A stretch of 61,599 bases of DNA from CAYRGG01 sp964423745 (GCA_964423745.1 CAYRGG010000023.1:1-61599), one strand, 5' to 3'. Numbered from the stretch's first letter, positions 43,805-52,290 are shown. Notes: generated by a model from the sequence alone, not told the origin. Program-made: numbers and translations.

Positions 43805-44624
43805 GTAGTCACAAGATACGGACCCATAGCGCAATGCACCGGATGTGGACTGCGGCCAGGAAAGAGGTGGTCTGTTTAGCATACCGTGTGGCGATGCCAC
43901 GCCATTGCTTGAGGTGCAGGAAGGCATTTTCCACCAGGTGTCATAGTTTATAGAGCGCTTTATCATAGTCGCGTTGTTCTTTACGGTTTTTCTTGGGTGG
44001 AATGACAGTCGTCATGCCCTGAGCGATGGCCTGCTCGATGAGGCTGTTGCTGTCATAGCCCCGATCCGCGAGCAGGTGTTCAGCGCTGAGGCCCTCAATC
44101 AGGCGACTTGCCTGTGTGCAGTCTGCTGTTGTACCTTTAACAATAGCCCGGAGCGGCATACCATGCGCATCCACGGCAAGATGTAGCTTGGTGTTGAGCC
44201 CCCTTTTGTGCGACTCATGTCTTGGTTGCCGCCCTGAGCGCCAGCCGCATGGGGATGCACTTTACAGTGGCTGGCGTCAATCATCAGCCATTCATAGTCA
44301 GGCTCCTCGATGAGGATTGCCAACAGTTTCTCCCAGATCCCTTTATCCCGCCAGCGGATAAAGCGCCGATGGGTGTTACTCCAGTCCCCGTAGTCCGGGG
44401 GAAGATCTCGCCAGGGGGCTTCGGTGCGCATAATCCAAAACACCGTGTTGATAAATTGGCGATTATCCTGCGCCAACCCCCCCCAACTGCCTTTGCGTCC
44501 AGGTAAGTGAGGCTCTAACAAATGCCAAACATTGTCCGATAGATCATGACGTCTGTGTGCTAACAACTCTCTCACTTCCCTCATGTTCATAGAGGGTAGG
44601 ATACAGCTTTTATCTCGTGACTAC
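43805..44624. mobile_element. IS5-family (IS427-type) insertion sequence
   Basis: An 820-bp element bounded by 14-bp terminal inverted repeats differing at one base (GTAGTCACAAGATA at the left, the complement of GTAGTCACGAGATA at the right, 44611-44624). The size is usual for IS427-type elements. One transposase gene on the minus strand fills it. No clear target duplication can be read, so the immediate flanks may have decayed. Its ends differ from those of the MITE family, so it is not the MITE's parent. Confidence 0.75.
43809..44590 (-). pseudogene. IS5/IS427-type transposase, two frames plus nonsense codon
   Basis: Frame A (44099-44590, 163 codons) holds the N-terminal part and first catalytic Asp (WLMIDASHCKVHPHAAGAQGG). 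Frame B (43941-44174) has the second Asp (HLLADRGYDS). They meet at ACAAAAGGGGG, where a -1 slip restores the GLNTKLHLAVDAHG continuity; IS427-type elements often use a programmed frameshift there. Frame B then hits an in-frame TGA (43938-43940) where Arg is usual (YKL-R-HLVENAF). The rest, with catalytic Glu in HLVENAF, continues open to 43809 inside the repeat. So one nonsense mutation makes the element inactive unless read through. Confidence 0.75.
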
Positions 44625-44772
44625 ACTGTCTAGTCTACCGTGCCTGATACACACCCTTAAGCTAATTCGCAAAAATTAGTTTAAAGTTTGGGAATGTGGG
44701 AGAATAGGAACTTCTCACGGCTTTTTTCGATGGATCATGAAAAACGTGGCCTATAATCCTGTAGGAATAAAT

Positions 44773-46023
44773 CTATCTCGGCACGACGAGTAGGGTAGTT
44801 GCTAAGCCGACATGATCAGATAAGAATGCTATATCATCCCGGTTAGGTGCGTCTGGCCCTCTTCCGTACCTAGTTCTTCTTGGTCTGGTAAAATCGACCG
44901 TAAATGTTTGCGCAGCAGCCGGTCTACTCACGAAAATATAATCTAATCTCGAAGATTGATAGCTCGAATCGAAATCGTCAGACGTACTAGGTACTACAAA
45001 ATCATCGCACAAGTCTTCGTCGTCTCTAGGGTCAGGTCTACATATCTGCTGCGCAACGCCAGGTTTATCCATATTACTGGTATATCCAGGCGTATCATTC
45101 CGTTGCAACCAAAGATCTTGGAAGCCAAGCGCACCTAATAACTCCGACAGTATTTCGTACTCGGACATGCCACCTGGGTAAACGCCACTTTCAAGCCTGT
45201 CGTTGATAATACGTGCAAAGCGAGGGTCAAAGGCGCTAAAGTCAGGTCCCCTTCCGCCGCCGCCACTTATTACAAAATACGGATTATTATCATACTTTAT
45301 TTCACCATATCTTATTTCCTCTTCCTCCGTAACCCGCTTTAATCCATCGATATTAAAGTCTCCACCTATAATTGCTATGTTGTTTTCATCGTGGGTACGT
45401 GCGATAAAAGTTACAAGCTCTAAAACTTGAAACTTTCTAGCACTGTCGTCACCAGCATTTAGATGCGTGTTATATAGTTCAAGCTGGGATTCGCCGAATC
45501 CAAAGTCTAGACGAGCAAGCAAAACCCCTTTGTCAGCAAAGCGATCACTACCAGATTCGAATTTGTATCTATACACCTCTTTATCTGAGAGTAAGTATTC
45601 TCGGCTCATCGTCACCAGACCACTGGATTGTCCTGTTCTTCTTTGCGAATCTTCTACTACATGTGGTTCACCTGCAGACCATGCACTCAATATATTGTCT
45701 TTGACGTTGTCTTCAAATACTTCGGCTAGTAACGCTATATCAATTGAGGCGCTTAGTTGGCGACCAATAGCTTGTGCTCGATCCTCTACGGCTGGCTTTT
45801 TTCCTCTGTCAGGACCTTCGCGGAAAATCCACACGTCCATTAGCCAGGTGTTTAAAAATAAGAAGGATTGTTCAACCAAATGGCGATGATTGTGCCGCCG
45901 CCAAACCTCCGCGAATCCATTGGAACCGTCCACCATTCGATGCATTTCTAATAACCGCCGTAAACTATTTGGTGGTTCAACCGAATCCATAAATTGAGCT
46001 ATTTGCCGAAAACTTGTTCGCAC
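44773..46023 (-). CDS. Endonuclease/exonuclease/phosphatase-fold protein
   Basis: A 416-residue EEP-superfamily (DNase I/sphingomyelinase-like) protein. The catalytic set is complete in order: Asn58 (FLNTW), Glu101 (LLAEVFEDN), His187 (YNTHLNA), Asp222-x-Asn224 (GGDFNID), an Asp in the DYIFVS segment, and Asp403-His404 (LSDHVGL). No signal peptide is obvious. About 55 N-terminal residues precede the fold; a shorter start is possible. EEP members cleave phosphodiesters in nucleic acids, lipids or inositides, and the substrate here is open. The gene is divergent from a two-gene operon of unknown function, with a 700-bp shared control region. Confidence 0.8.
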   Translation of the reverse strand: MRTSFRQIAQFMDSVEPPNSLRRLLEMHRMVDGSNGFAEVWRRHNHRHLVEQSFLFLNTWLMDVWIFREGPDRGKKPAVEDRAQAIGRQLSASIDIALLAEVFEDNVKDNILSAWSAGEPHVVEDSQRRTGQSSGLVTMSREYLLSDKEVYRYKFESGSDRFADKGVLLARLDFGFGESQLELYNTHLNAGDDSARKFQVLELVTFIARTHDENNIAIIGGDFNIDGLKRVTEEEEIRYGEIKYDNNPYFVISGGGGRGPDFSAFDPRFARIINDRLESGVYPGGMSEYEILSELLGALGFQDLWLQRNDTPGYTSNMDKPGVAQQICRPDPRDDEDLCDDFVVPSTSDDFDSSYQSSRLDYIFVSRPAAAQTFTVDFTRPRRTRYGRGPDAPNRDDIAFLSDHVGLATTLLVVPR

Positions 46024-46730
46024 TTGATTTGTCTCCCAATTTTACGCTGTCAACGAAGTCTTGATCGCTCTGTGAAAGAACTAAGTGTTACAGCGAGCTC
46101 TTCGATTGGCAGAACCGCCTAAGGACTGAAGAATAAATCCCGAACACTCGTAAGCCCGCCGATGCCGAGGCAATCTCTTTTAGTGTTCTTGTTCTAGCGC
46201 TGCTATACGTGTTTTAAACACATTGGTTTTTTTATTGAGATATGTAAAACAGAAAAAAGTATTCAAATGATTTCCTAAGTTCATTTAAAAGCATTTGGCA
46301 TTTATTGTTCTGTGAAGTGTTTCACAAGGTAAATGTGAAATAGTACCTTTTTAATGGATCAGCAATTCTATGAGACGAATTGCCTAAGTCGGACTTAGAG
46401 GCACAACTTATCTAGTAGCACCTACTAATGCACCCTTGCATCATCATTCAGAATATCGAGCAACATTCACAACTTATTAGCATGCAACTAGTTAGTAATA
46501 CTAAAGCGCCTATAGTTATAGGGTTTGTTGGTGAGAAGGTGAATAGTTCACAGTAACCTGGGTATTATTTCACATCAAATTTTATACGTTAAATTTTAAA
46601 CTGACGTAAAAATGAAACTTACACAAGCTCGTTATCATGGCCTACTGGATACTCTGAAACTGTAAGGAGCTAGGTTTATCTGTCTGGTTTAAAAAATTTT
46701 CTCAACCAATTCAACTATAAGGTGTTAAGT
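46024..46730. other. Long divergent control region of the island operon
   Basis: These 707 bp contain no convincing gene. The sequence is AT-rich and repeats the half-site TGTGAA/TTCACA several times: 46311-46326 as a dyad, and single copies near 46334, 46547 and 46565. A GTGAA-TAG-TTCAC dyad lies at 46539-46551. The clustering suggests binding of a dimeric regulator between the EEP gene and the operon at 46731. Confidence 0.45.
46311..46326. promoter_or_regulatory. CRP/Vfr-like binding site
   Basis: TGTGA, six bases, TCACA: both half-sites match the CRP consensus exactly. It is about 290 bp upstream of the EEP gene start and 405 bp upstream of the small coiled-coil gene, so it is far for a simple activator site. 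Confidence 0.4.
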
Positions 46731-47246
46731 ATGTCCTTTGGTGATATTACTTTAGAAGAAGACAAAGTCAGTGTGAATTCACGCTGGTTACATGTAAACA
46801 GCTGGGACATTATGCTCGACGGCCCTGGGCGCCGAAGAGAGGAGGGTACGCCCTACCGCCGCGCCCTAGTGCATGATGGAGAAGATGGGCTAACCATTAA
46901 TTACAATATGGATTATCCGGGTGGAGTGACTTTGTGTGGATCTGTCAGTTTACCTGAAACGCTCAATGTCGCTGGCAATGCAACCTTTGAGCAAAAACCG
47001 ACGGTGCCGGACATACTTCTAACAGAATTACCAGTTTTTCGTCTCGATGGCGATCTAGTTGATGGGCCTGATATTCCCGGTAGACCTACTATACCTGGCA
47101 TTCCCGGTATTCCAGTTAGAAGACGAAGACGACGGTCTTTGCGGCCTGTGCGTGAACCTGGCTCGCTCGTCGACATCATTAAAGCAATGCAGGAGAAGAT
47201 ACGCACCCTCGAAGAACGTATAGAAACCTTGGAAGACCGCCCTTAA
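46731..47246 (+). CDS. Unknown small protein: beta domain, Pro/Gly/Ile repeat, Arg tract, coiled coil
   Basis: A 171-residue protein I do not recognise. Residues 1-95 look like a compact beta-rich domain (SRWLHVNSWDIMLDG, NYNMDYPGGVTLCGSVSLPE). Residues about 115-130 hold short Pro-Gly-Ile-type repeats (IPGRPTIPGIPGIP), then a run of six Arg (with RSLR), and the last 25 residues form a clear heptad coiled coil (MQEKIRTLEERIETLEDR). The layout suggests an oligomerising structural or scaffold protein. The start ATG has AAGG 8 nt upstream; a GTG at 46722 is also in frame. It lies 10 bp upstream of the propeller-like gene, in one operon. Confidence 0.7.
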   Translation: MSFGDITLEEDKVSVNSRWLHVNSWDIMLDGPGRRREEGTPYRRALVHDGEDGLTINYNMDYPGGVTLCGSVSLPETLNVAGNATFEQKPTVPDILLTELPVFRLDGDLVDGPDIPGRPTIPGIPGIPVRRRRRRSLRPVREPGSLVDIIKAMQEKIRTLEERIETLEDRP

Positions 47247-47256
47247 GAGGTAGAAA

Positions 47257-49023
47257 ATGCTAAGTGTCCATACCCTCAATCACGACTTCCTAGGTATACC
47301 CACAGAAAGCGGTCTTTCCCTTGCAAAAGACCTTTTTAAATACCCTGCGGCAGAAACTGTAACTTTGAGTTTGCAGGATCAACTTGCTTTTATTAAAGCC
47401 AAAGGATGCCTTCCCCATCCGAATATGAATCGCAGTACAACCAATATGCACGAGGATGCTTATGCAACCGATGTGACTGCTGAAGCGGGACCCGTGGAAG
47501 GAGACAGTGTGCCAGAGCTTGTTTATAAAGAATATCGTGGCAGCGGCACCGCTAAAATCGGTATGATCTCGACGCTGGCCTATGATCTAAACGGTCGGAT
47601 CATTGCGATTGGCGCCCGATCTGGGCTTCGCCACGAATTTGGCTTGCGTACACCTGATGGCGTGGTTGAATGGTTAAGCGCCATTCACAATCCTGCACCC
47701 AGCCAATTCGTCGGCTTGACACTGACAGGGGAGACCCGCTTTAGTCTTCTTGTTTTAGACCCAAGAACCCTGGAAACCATTGGTGAACGGGTGTTGCCTG
47801 CTCGTCCGGTGAGGCGGTTTGAGTTAAGCGTTCATGAGGTTGGCAATCTAAGCCCACGCGCTTTGCAAAAACTGTACGATAATATTTTCTTCGATGAAGG
47901 TACTCTATTTAATAATACGGCCGGTGGGGCTTATTTTTTTCTTGACAACCAAGATCAGGCAGTTATTCCAGCCAGCGATGGTGCACTATGGCGGGTAGAT
48001 ACACGTTCTGATGATTTACCATTTTTACGCATCGAAATTCCTGGGTTGCAAGACGAAGACGCTATCGTAGGTACAGCGCCTGTTTGGTATCACCGCGAGC
48101 ATTATTGGTATACCACTAGACTGGGTAAAATAGGTGTTGCTACTCCAGCAGGCGTACTAGTGGAATATGATGTCCGTGAGTATGGGGAAGAGGATGAGAC
48201 CATCAACAATTCCTTTCCAGCGGGTCCGGACGGGGCCTTTATTGTCACATCTCGCGCCATGTACCGCTTTGATTTTCCCGAAAACCCTGCTGAAATCCTT
48301 GTCAATCCTGAGAGACTTATGGTTTGGCGAAGCCCCTATCAAAACGACAACATCGTCAAATGCGGACAGTTGCCCCCTCCGGGCAGTGGCACCACGCCAA
48401 CGCTGATGGGAGAGCGATATGTTGCGATTAGCGATAACGCCCATCGTATGAACGTAGTAGTTTATGATCGTCGCAACGGGCACATGATTGGTGAAATGGA
48501 AGCCTTTCCAGAAGCCGAACCGGGTAATAGTGCCTGTGACAATTCGTTGGTCAGTTACGGCTTTTCAATATGGGTGGGCAACACCCACTGTTATGCCCAT
48601 CCTTTTGTTAATCGTCCGCGTCCAACCGGTGGCATGACCCGGTTTGACGTGAATCCGGATACCGATCGCTTACGTATGCGTTGGACTAATCCCAATATCT
48701 ATATCTGGAGCGCCGTGCCGAAGTTGTCATCCGCTACGGGTCTCATCTACATATACAGCCGCGAGACGGGAGAGATTTCTGAGGGAACAGAAGAAGAACC
48801 GCAGTGGCGGCTACAGGGTATTGACGCGATGGGAAATATTCGACTTTCTATCTCTATCGCTTCAAGAGAAAAAATTACTTGGTTAGATATTTCCTCGCTG
48901 AGGGAAGAGAAGGTAGACCGCTACGACAATGGCTGGGGACCACTATATGTGGGTTTAAATGCTTGGGGTGATCGAACGGTGCTGATGGCTACCATTCAAG
49001 GACTCCTGCGGATTAGTGTTTGA
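47257..49023 (+). CDS. Large propeller-like protein of unknown function
   Basis: A 588-residue protein without signal peptide or membrane helix. Residues about 95-588 consist of repeated beta-strand units ending in aromatic or Asp turns (GALWRVDTRSDDLPFLRIEI, GPDGAFIVTSRAMYRFD, MGERYVAISDNAHRMNVVVYDRRNG), as in beta-propellers. The APVWYHREHYWYTTRLGKIGV segment resembles hypothetical proteins I associate with actinobacteria and some proteobacteria (recall, unverified). No catalytic motif is evident. The AGAGG ribosome site is 6 nt before the ATG and partly inside the stop of the upstream gene, so the two proteins are co-translated and may form a complex with the small coiled-coil protein. Confidence 0.7.
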   Translation: MLSVHTLNHDFLGIPTESGLSLAKDLFKYPAAETVTLSLQDQLAFIKAKGCLPHPNMNRSTTNMHEDAYATDVTAEAGPVEGDSVPELVYKEYRGSGTAKIGMISTLAYDLNGRIIAIGARSGLRHEFGLRTPDGVVEWLSAIHNPAPSQFVGLTLTGETRFSLLVLDPRTLETIGERVLPARPVRRFELSVHEVGNLSPRALQKLYDNIFFDEGTLFNNTAGGAYFFLDNQDQAVIPASDGALWRVDTRSDDLPFLRIEIPGLQDEDAIVGTAPVWYHREHYWYTTRLGKIGVATPAGVLVEYDVREYGEEDETINNSFPAGPDGAFIVTSRAMYRFDFPENPAEILVNPERLMVWRSPYQNDNIVKCGQLPPPGSGTTPTLMGERYVAISDNAHRMNVVVYDRRNGHMIGEMEAFPEAEPGNSACDNSLVSYGFSIWVGNTHCYAHPFVNRPRPTGGMTRFDVNPDTDRLRMRWTNPNIYIWSAVPKLSSATGLIYIYSRETGEISEGTEEEPQWRLQGIDAMGNIRLSISIASREKITWLDISSLREEKVDRYDNGWGPLYVGLNAWGDRTVLMATIQGLLRISV

Positions 49024-49693
49024 GCAAATCCGCCGCGCATCCTACCAATAAACGCAAAGCGTCATTCCCAGGCAAGCGGCGCACAAGGTATAATTGTTCT
49101 AGTCAAGCACGGCACTATTGCCCTCTAGATATGAACTCTGGGATTCCGGGTTAATATAAGATCGTTCGACAAGCTACACTATTGCGGCTCGATTGAGCTT
49201 ACACACTGAAGCTGACCCGCCGAAAGGACGGACAGGTAGCAAAAGGCAGACGTTATTTTTAGCCAAATTTGGTTTAGTGAGCATCAACAATCCGTTTAAA
49301 TAGTGTTGTTTCGAGGGCAGTTTGAATTGAAGTGTTATTAATGCGCCGAAAAGAACAATTTCGCGACCTCCCCCAGGGACAATCTCTCCGCTCAAAATGC
49401 ATTTATCGATTAAGTGTTCAACTTTGCTGCCTAATGACCTGATCGTGGCAATAGCTGCGTTAATAGCATATGTCAACTTAAGCCATCCGATCTCTTCTTT
49501 AAGTTTATCCGATTTGGATATGTCAAAGCCTCCTTTGTTGTGGATGTGACTACTCCTTAGGCTGTAAGATAAGAAGTACCCCCCATACTATCTTGCAGCG
49601 GAGGACAACGATATCTTTACCCAAAGAGATTAACCCGGTGCTGAGTGTGTTTCAAAGCTTATTCAACGCTTCGACCTGGTCAAAAGTGACCCC
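49024..49693. other. Gene-poor stretch with a decayed reading frame
   Basis: Between the propeller-like gene and the tandem repeat I see only the uncertain minus-strand frame at 49174-49476 (listed separately). No terminator with a T-run follows the propeller-like gene. Confidence 0.4.
49174..49476 (-). pseudogene. Decayed small reading frame with a strong ribosome site
   Basis: A 100-codon frame with a TTG start. Reading further upstream on the minus strand, the frame continues as DISKSDKLKEEIGWLKLTYA, and a perfect AAAGGAGG lies 7 nt before an ATA codon there. The KLKEEIGWLK segment resembles the N-terminus of small two-helix membrane proteins I have seen in similar genomes (recall), while the C-terminal two thirds resemble nothing. 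An ATG to ATA change or a frameshifted remnant is likely; use of ATA as start cannot be excluded. Confidence 0.3.
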
Positions 49694-49733
49694 GTTAGTG
49701 GTCGGTAACTGTCCTGTTAGTGGTCAGTAACTG
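49694..49733 (+). repeat. Tandem 18-bp direct repeat
   Basis: Two copies of GTTAGTGGTCRGTAACTG (49694-49711 and 49716-49733) with one difference, 22 bp apart start to start. Such GGTCAGTAAC-type sequences can be transposon-end transposase sites. No transposase gene is attached, so this may be a remnant end of another element. Confidence 0.55.
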
Positions 49734-49904
49734 TAAAGATAGTTGTCGTCTTTTTTATTTGGTCTGTAGACCTTTTGTTAGAGCCATCTGCACCTCGGCA
49801 CTGGGGTAAGCGGATTCGTTGGCGCAGCCACTATTTAGATCCTTTAGTATAGGAATAGACATTACACGAATGTGTGAAATTTTATCCGGAAAAGTGTTGA
49901 CAGA

Positions 49905-49965
49905 TCACATCGCTATTACTGAGGTTCCTGCACTGACCACCCACTGCCGATCCCCTCTCAGCTAA
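49905..49965 (-). mobile_element. IS1634-type relic, short second copy
   Basis: About 50 bp match the relic at 43590-43645 almost base for base, encoding on the minus strand the same GDRQ-x-VVSAGTSV peptide. Neither end of the element nor the rest of the gene remains. Together with the 43.5-kb relic it brackets the island genes. Confidence 0.55.
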
Positions 49966-50001
49966 TTATTAAATTTCAGTTCAAGGTCTAGGAATATGGG
50001 G

Positions 50002-51354
50002 TTATAAACGTTTTATAAATACCTTCGAACGCCGCTGGAGGTTATACATGGACTGTTTTGCCACCGGCAAGGCGTCGATATCGGCCGGTTCAAAACCCCG
50101 TTCTTGAAACCAGTGAGCGGCCCGGGTGGTGAGTACAAAGAGTTGTCGTAATCCTTGCTTGACCGCTTTGCGCTCAACAAATTGCAGTAAGGTGTTAGCG
50201 CGGCCGTGGCTGTGGTAATTGGAATGAACGGCGACACAGGCCAATTCTCCTAGCTTTTCCTCTACAAAGGGATGTAATGCTGCACAGGCGATGATGGTAC
50301 CGTCCCGCTCCACCACAGTGAAATGTTCAATCTCCATTTCTAATTGGGCACGGTCCCGGCGCACTAAAGTACCATCGGCTTCCAAAGGACGAATGAGTTC
50401 TAAAATCCCCCCCACATCGTCAATGTTGGCAGGGCGCAGATCCTCATAAATATCGGCGGCGACCAATGTACCGATGCCATCCCGGGTAAACAGTTCTTGA
50501 AGTAGAGCGCCATCCACGCCACGGTCTACCAGATGAACACGACGCACACCTTTGCTACAGGCCCGCAAGGCATGTTGAAGATAACGACGGCTGTCTTCGG
50601 GCAGATGTGATTGATCTACCAGAAGGTGTTTAACATCACTGGTGCTCAGTTGTCGTAAGGGTTCTTCTTGATGGATAAAGGGGGTGGATGTTTCGCACAA
50701 TAGTAATAGTTTATCAGCTTGTAAGGCTGTAGCAGCGGCTACGGCGACTTCTTCCGCGGCGACATTGAAGACTTCGCCGGTCAAGGAATAGCCGAGGGGT
50801 GATAGGAGCACCATCGCATCGTGATCTAACCAGGTTTTAATGGCTTGCGTATCGATACGCCGTACCTCACCCGTAAAGCAGTAGTCGATGCCTTCTCGGA
50901 TGCCAACGGGTCGAGCGGTGACAAAGTTACCTGAAACGACCCGGATGCGAGCGCCGTGCATGGGAGAGTTTGCTAAGCCCATGGACAATCGCGCTTCGAT
51001 ACCGATACGGGTGCGTCCGACTGCCTCTTTGACCCTCTCCATGGCCGCACTGTCAGTAATGCGCAGGCCGTTGACATAGCGTAGTGACAGGCCAGAAAGC
51101 GTCAGACTTTCTTCGATCTGGGGGCGTGCGCCATGGACCAACACCAAGCGGATGCCAAAACTTTGCAACAACGAGATATCGTGGATGAGACTGGCGAAGC
51201 GGGTATACAGCACTGCCTCGCCGCCGAACGAAATTACAAAGGTTCGACCCCGGTGCGCATTGATATAAGGCCCCGCCAGGCGAAATGCATCGACAAAGTA
51301 TTGTCCGTTCACGCTATTTTGATCTTTTCGATTTGCTGGCCGTTTTTTTATCAC
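50002..51354 (-). CDS. argA: N-acetylglutamate synthase
   Basis: A 450-residue enzyme for the first step of arginine synthesis. An N-terminal amino-acid-kinase-like domain (about 25-285, with VLVHGARPQIEESL) binds arginine as feedback inhibitor. It is followed by a GNAT acetyltransferase domain (about 300-450, with ELACVAVHSNYHSHGRANTLLQF as the acetyl-CoA loop). It starts at a GTG (opposite 51354), 32 bp downstream of draT on the same strand. Co-transcription with draT is likely, which is an odd functional pairing. Confidence 0.94.
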   Translation of the reverse strand: MIKKRPANRKDQNSVNGQYFVDAFRLAGPYINAHRGRTFVISFGGEAVLYTRFASLIHDISLLQSFGIRLVLVHGARPQIEESLTLSGLSLRYVNGLRITDSAAMERVKEAVGRTRIGIEARLSMGLANSPMHGARIRVVSGNFVTARPVGIREGIDYCFTGEVRRIDTQAIKTWLDHDAMVLLSPLGYSLTGEVFNVAAEEVAVAAATALQADKLLLLCETSTPFIHQEEPLRQLSTSDVKHLLVDQSHLPEDSRRYLQHALRACSKGVRRVHLVDRGVDGALLQELFTRDGIGTLVAADIYEDLRPANIDDVGGILELIRPLEADGTLVRRDRAQLEMEIEHFTVVERDGTIIACAALHPFVEEKLGELACVAVHSNYHSHGRANTLLQFVERKAVKQGLRQLFVLTTRAAHWFQERGFEPADIDALPVAKQSMYNLQRRSKVFIKRL

Positions 51355-51386
51355 TTACGCAAGCCCTTTTTGCATAAGTTCAGTTT

Positions 51387-52256
51387 TTAAGAAAGCCGCT
51401 CTATCTCATAGAGTCCACCGATGACCACATATTCGTCTTCCCCCTTGAGTAGCTCCGGCAGCATATGGTTATAGAAAAAAACCTTACTCAAGGGTACTTG
51501 CGTACGAAGCATATGGTCCCCGAATTCATCCGCCCGTTCCCAAGACGACGTAAAGGAACTGAGATTATTGAGTAACACGATGCGTCGCTGGCGGCCATGT
51601 TTGGATAGTACCTCGTCATCGCCCAGTCGATTAAAACCTCGATAAAGTGTAAGGTGTGTCTGTTGCGGAAATTGTCGATGCAGCTCGTATTGACAATAGG
51701 TGTACAGCAGATCCAGCTGCGCTTCTAAAGCATTGGTATTATAAAGCCCCTTGCTGCGGGTCTCCACATAACGTAGATAAGTATCGCTGGAAGGGTTTTG
51801 TAAGCTACCCCCATGATAGCGTGCCAGTAACCCAAAGCGCGATTCCACCCAACCTTTAAGCACTGCGCCTTCCCGATAGTCCGGGTCAAAGGCCCAGCCC
51901 CGCATCATGCGCAGATAATCCGCTCGTCCCCGCAGTCGTCCCTTGCCATGGTTGGATAGCCCCATTTCCGCCAAAGACTCCAAACGAAAGTAGACGGTCA
52001 TGTAATCCATAAATTGACGGGCTCGCTTTTCGGAATCTTTAATAGTGTGCAACAGCCGAAAAAACCGCCCATGGACTTGAGCAACGCCGTCTAAATGCAG
52101 GGGAATGGGATGGTGTTGGAAGGATAAACTTCCCAGTACCAGAGGTGGCAGGTTGCAACGGTTGATGGGCAAGCGCGCCGTTTTGGGAAGACGCGGCCAT
52201 CTTTCGTGTGTGGAGGGATTGTCATCAACCAGACAAGTCATTGCAGCCTTTGTCAT
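51387..52256 (-). CDS. draT: Dinitrogenase reductase ADP-ribosyltransferase
   Basis: The 289-residue protein transfers ADP-ribose from NAD to an Arg of NifH, switching nitrogenase off in response to ammonium or energy loss. The N-terminal NLPPLVLGSLSFQHHPIPL segment is typical of DraT. An R-S-E-type layout is visible: Arg in LTLYRGFNRLG, Ser/Thr in NNLSSFTSSWE, and acidic residues in GEDEYVVIGG. It is divergent from nifH and lies upstream of argA. Its 5' coding part contains the NifA site for nifH. DraG, the removing enzyme, is not in the window. Confidence 0.92.
   Translation of the reverse strand: MTKAAMTCLVDDNPSTHERWPRLPKTARLPINRCNLPPLVLGSLSFQHHPIPLHLDGVAQVHGRFFRLLHTIKDSEKRARQFMDYMTVYFRLESLAEMGLSNHGKGRLRGRADYLRMMRGWAFDPDYREGAVLKGWVESRFGLLARYHGGSLQNPSSDTYLRYVETRSKGLYNTNALEAQLDLLYTYCQYELHRQFPQQTHLTLYRGFNRLGDDEVLSKHGRQRRIVLLNNLSSFTSSWERADEFGDHMLRTQVPLSKVFFYNHMLPELLKGEDEYVVIGGLYEIERLS
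52220..52235. promoter_or_regulatory. NifA upstream activating sequence
   Basis: TGT, ten bases, ACA: an exact match to the NifA-binding consensus. It lies 100 bp upstream of the -24 element of nifH, inside the first 40 bp of the draT coding region. Confidence 0.75.
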
Positions 52257-52290
52257 ACATGCAACCTGTTTATTATTCTCGATGGTTACC

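Noticed and set aside
43805..44624. IS5 element as parent of the MITE family
   Set aside because: Its ends (GTAGTCAC...) do not match the MITE ends (GAACCTG...), so it could not mobilise them by end recognition.
45203..45889. Plus-strand frames opposite the EEP gene
   Set aside because: The minus-strand frame has all EEP catalytic motifs; the plus-strand products are Ser/Lys-rich and unlike any protein family.
52243..52275. Second NifA site (TGT-N10-ACC)
   Set aside because: The last base deviates from ACA; the perfect site at 52220 suffices.
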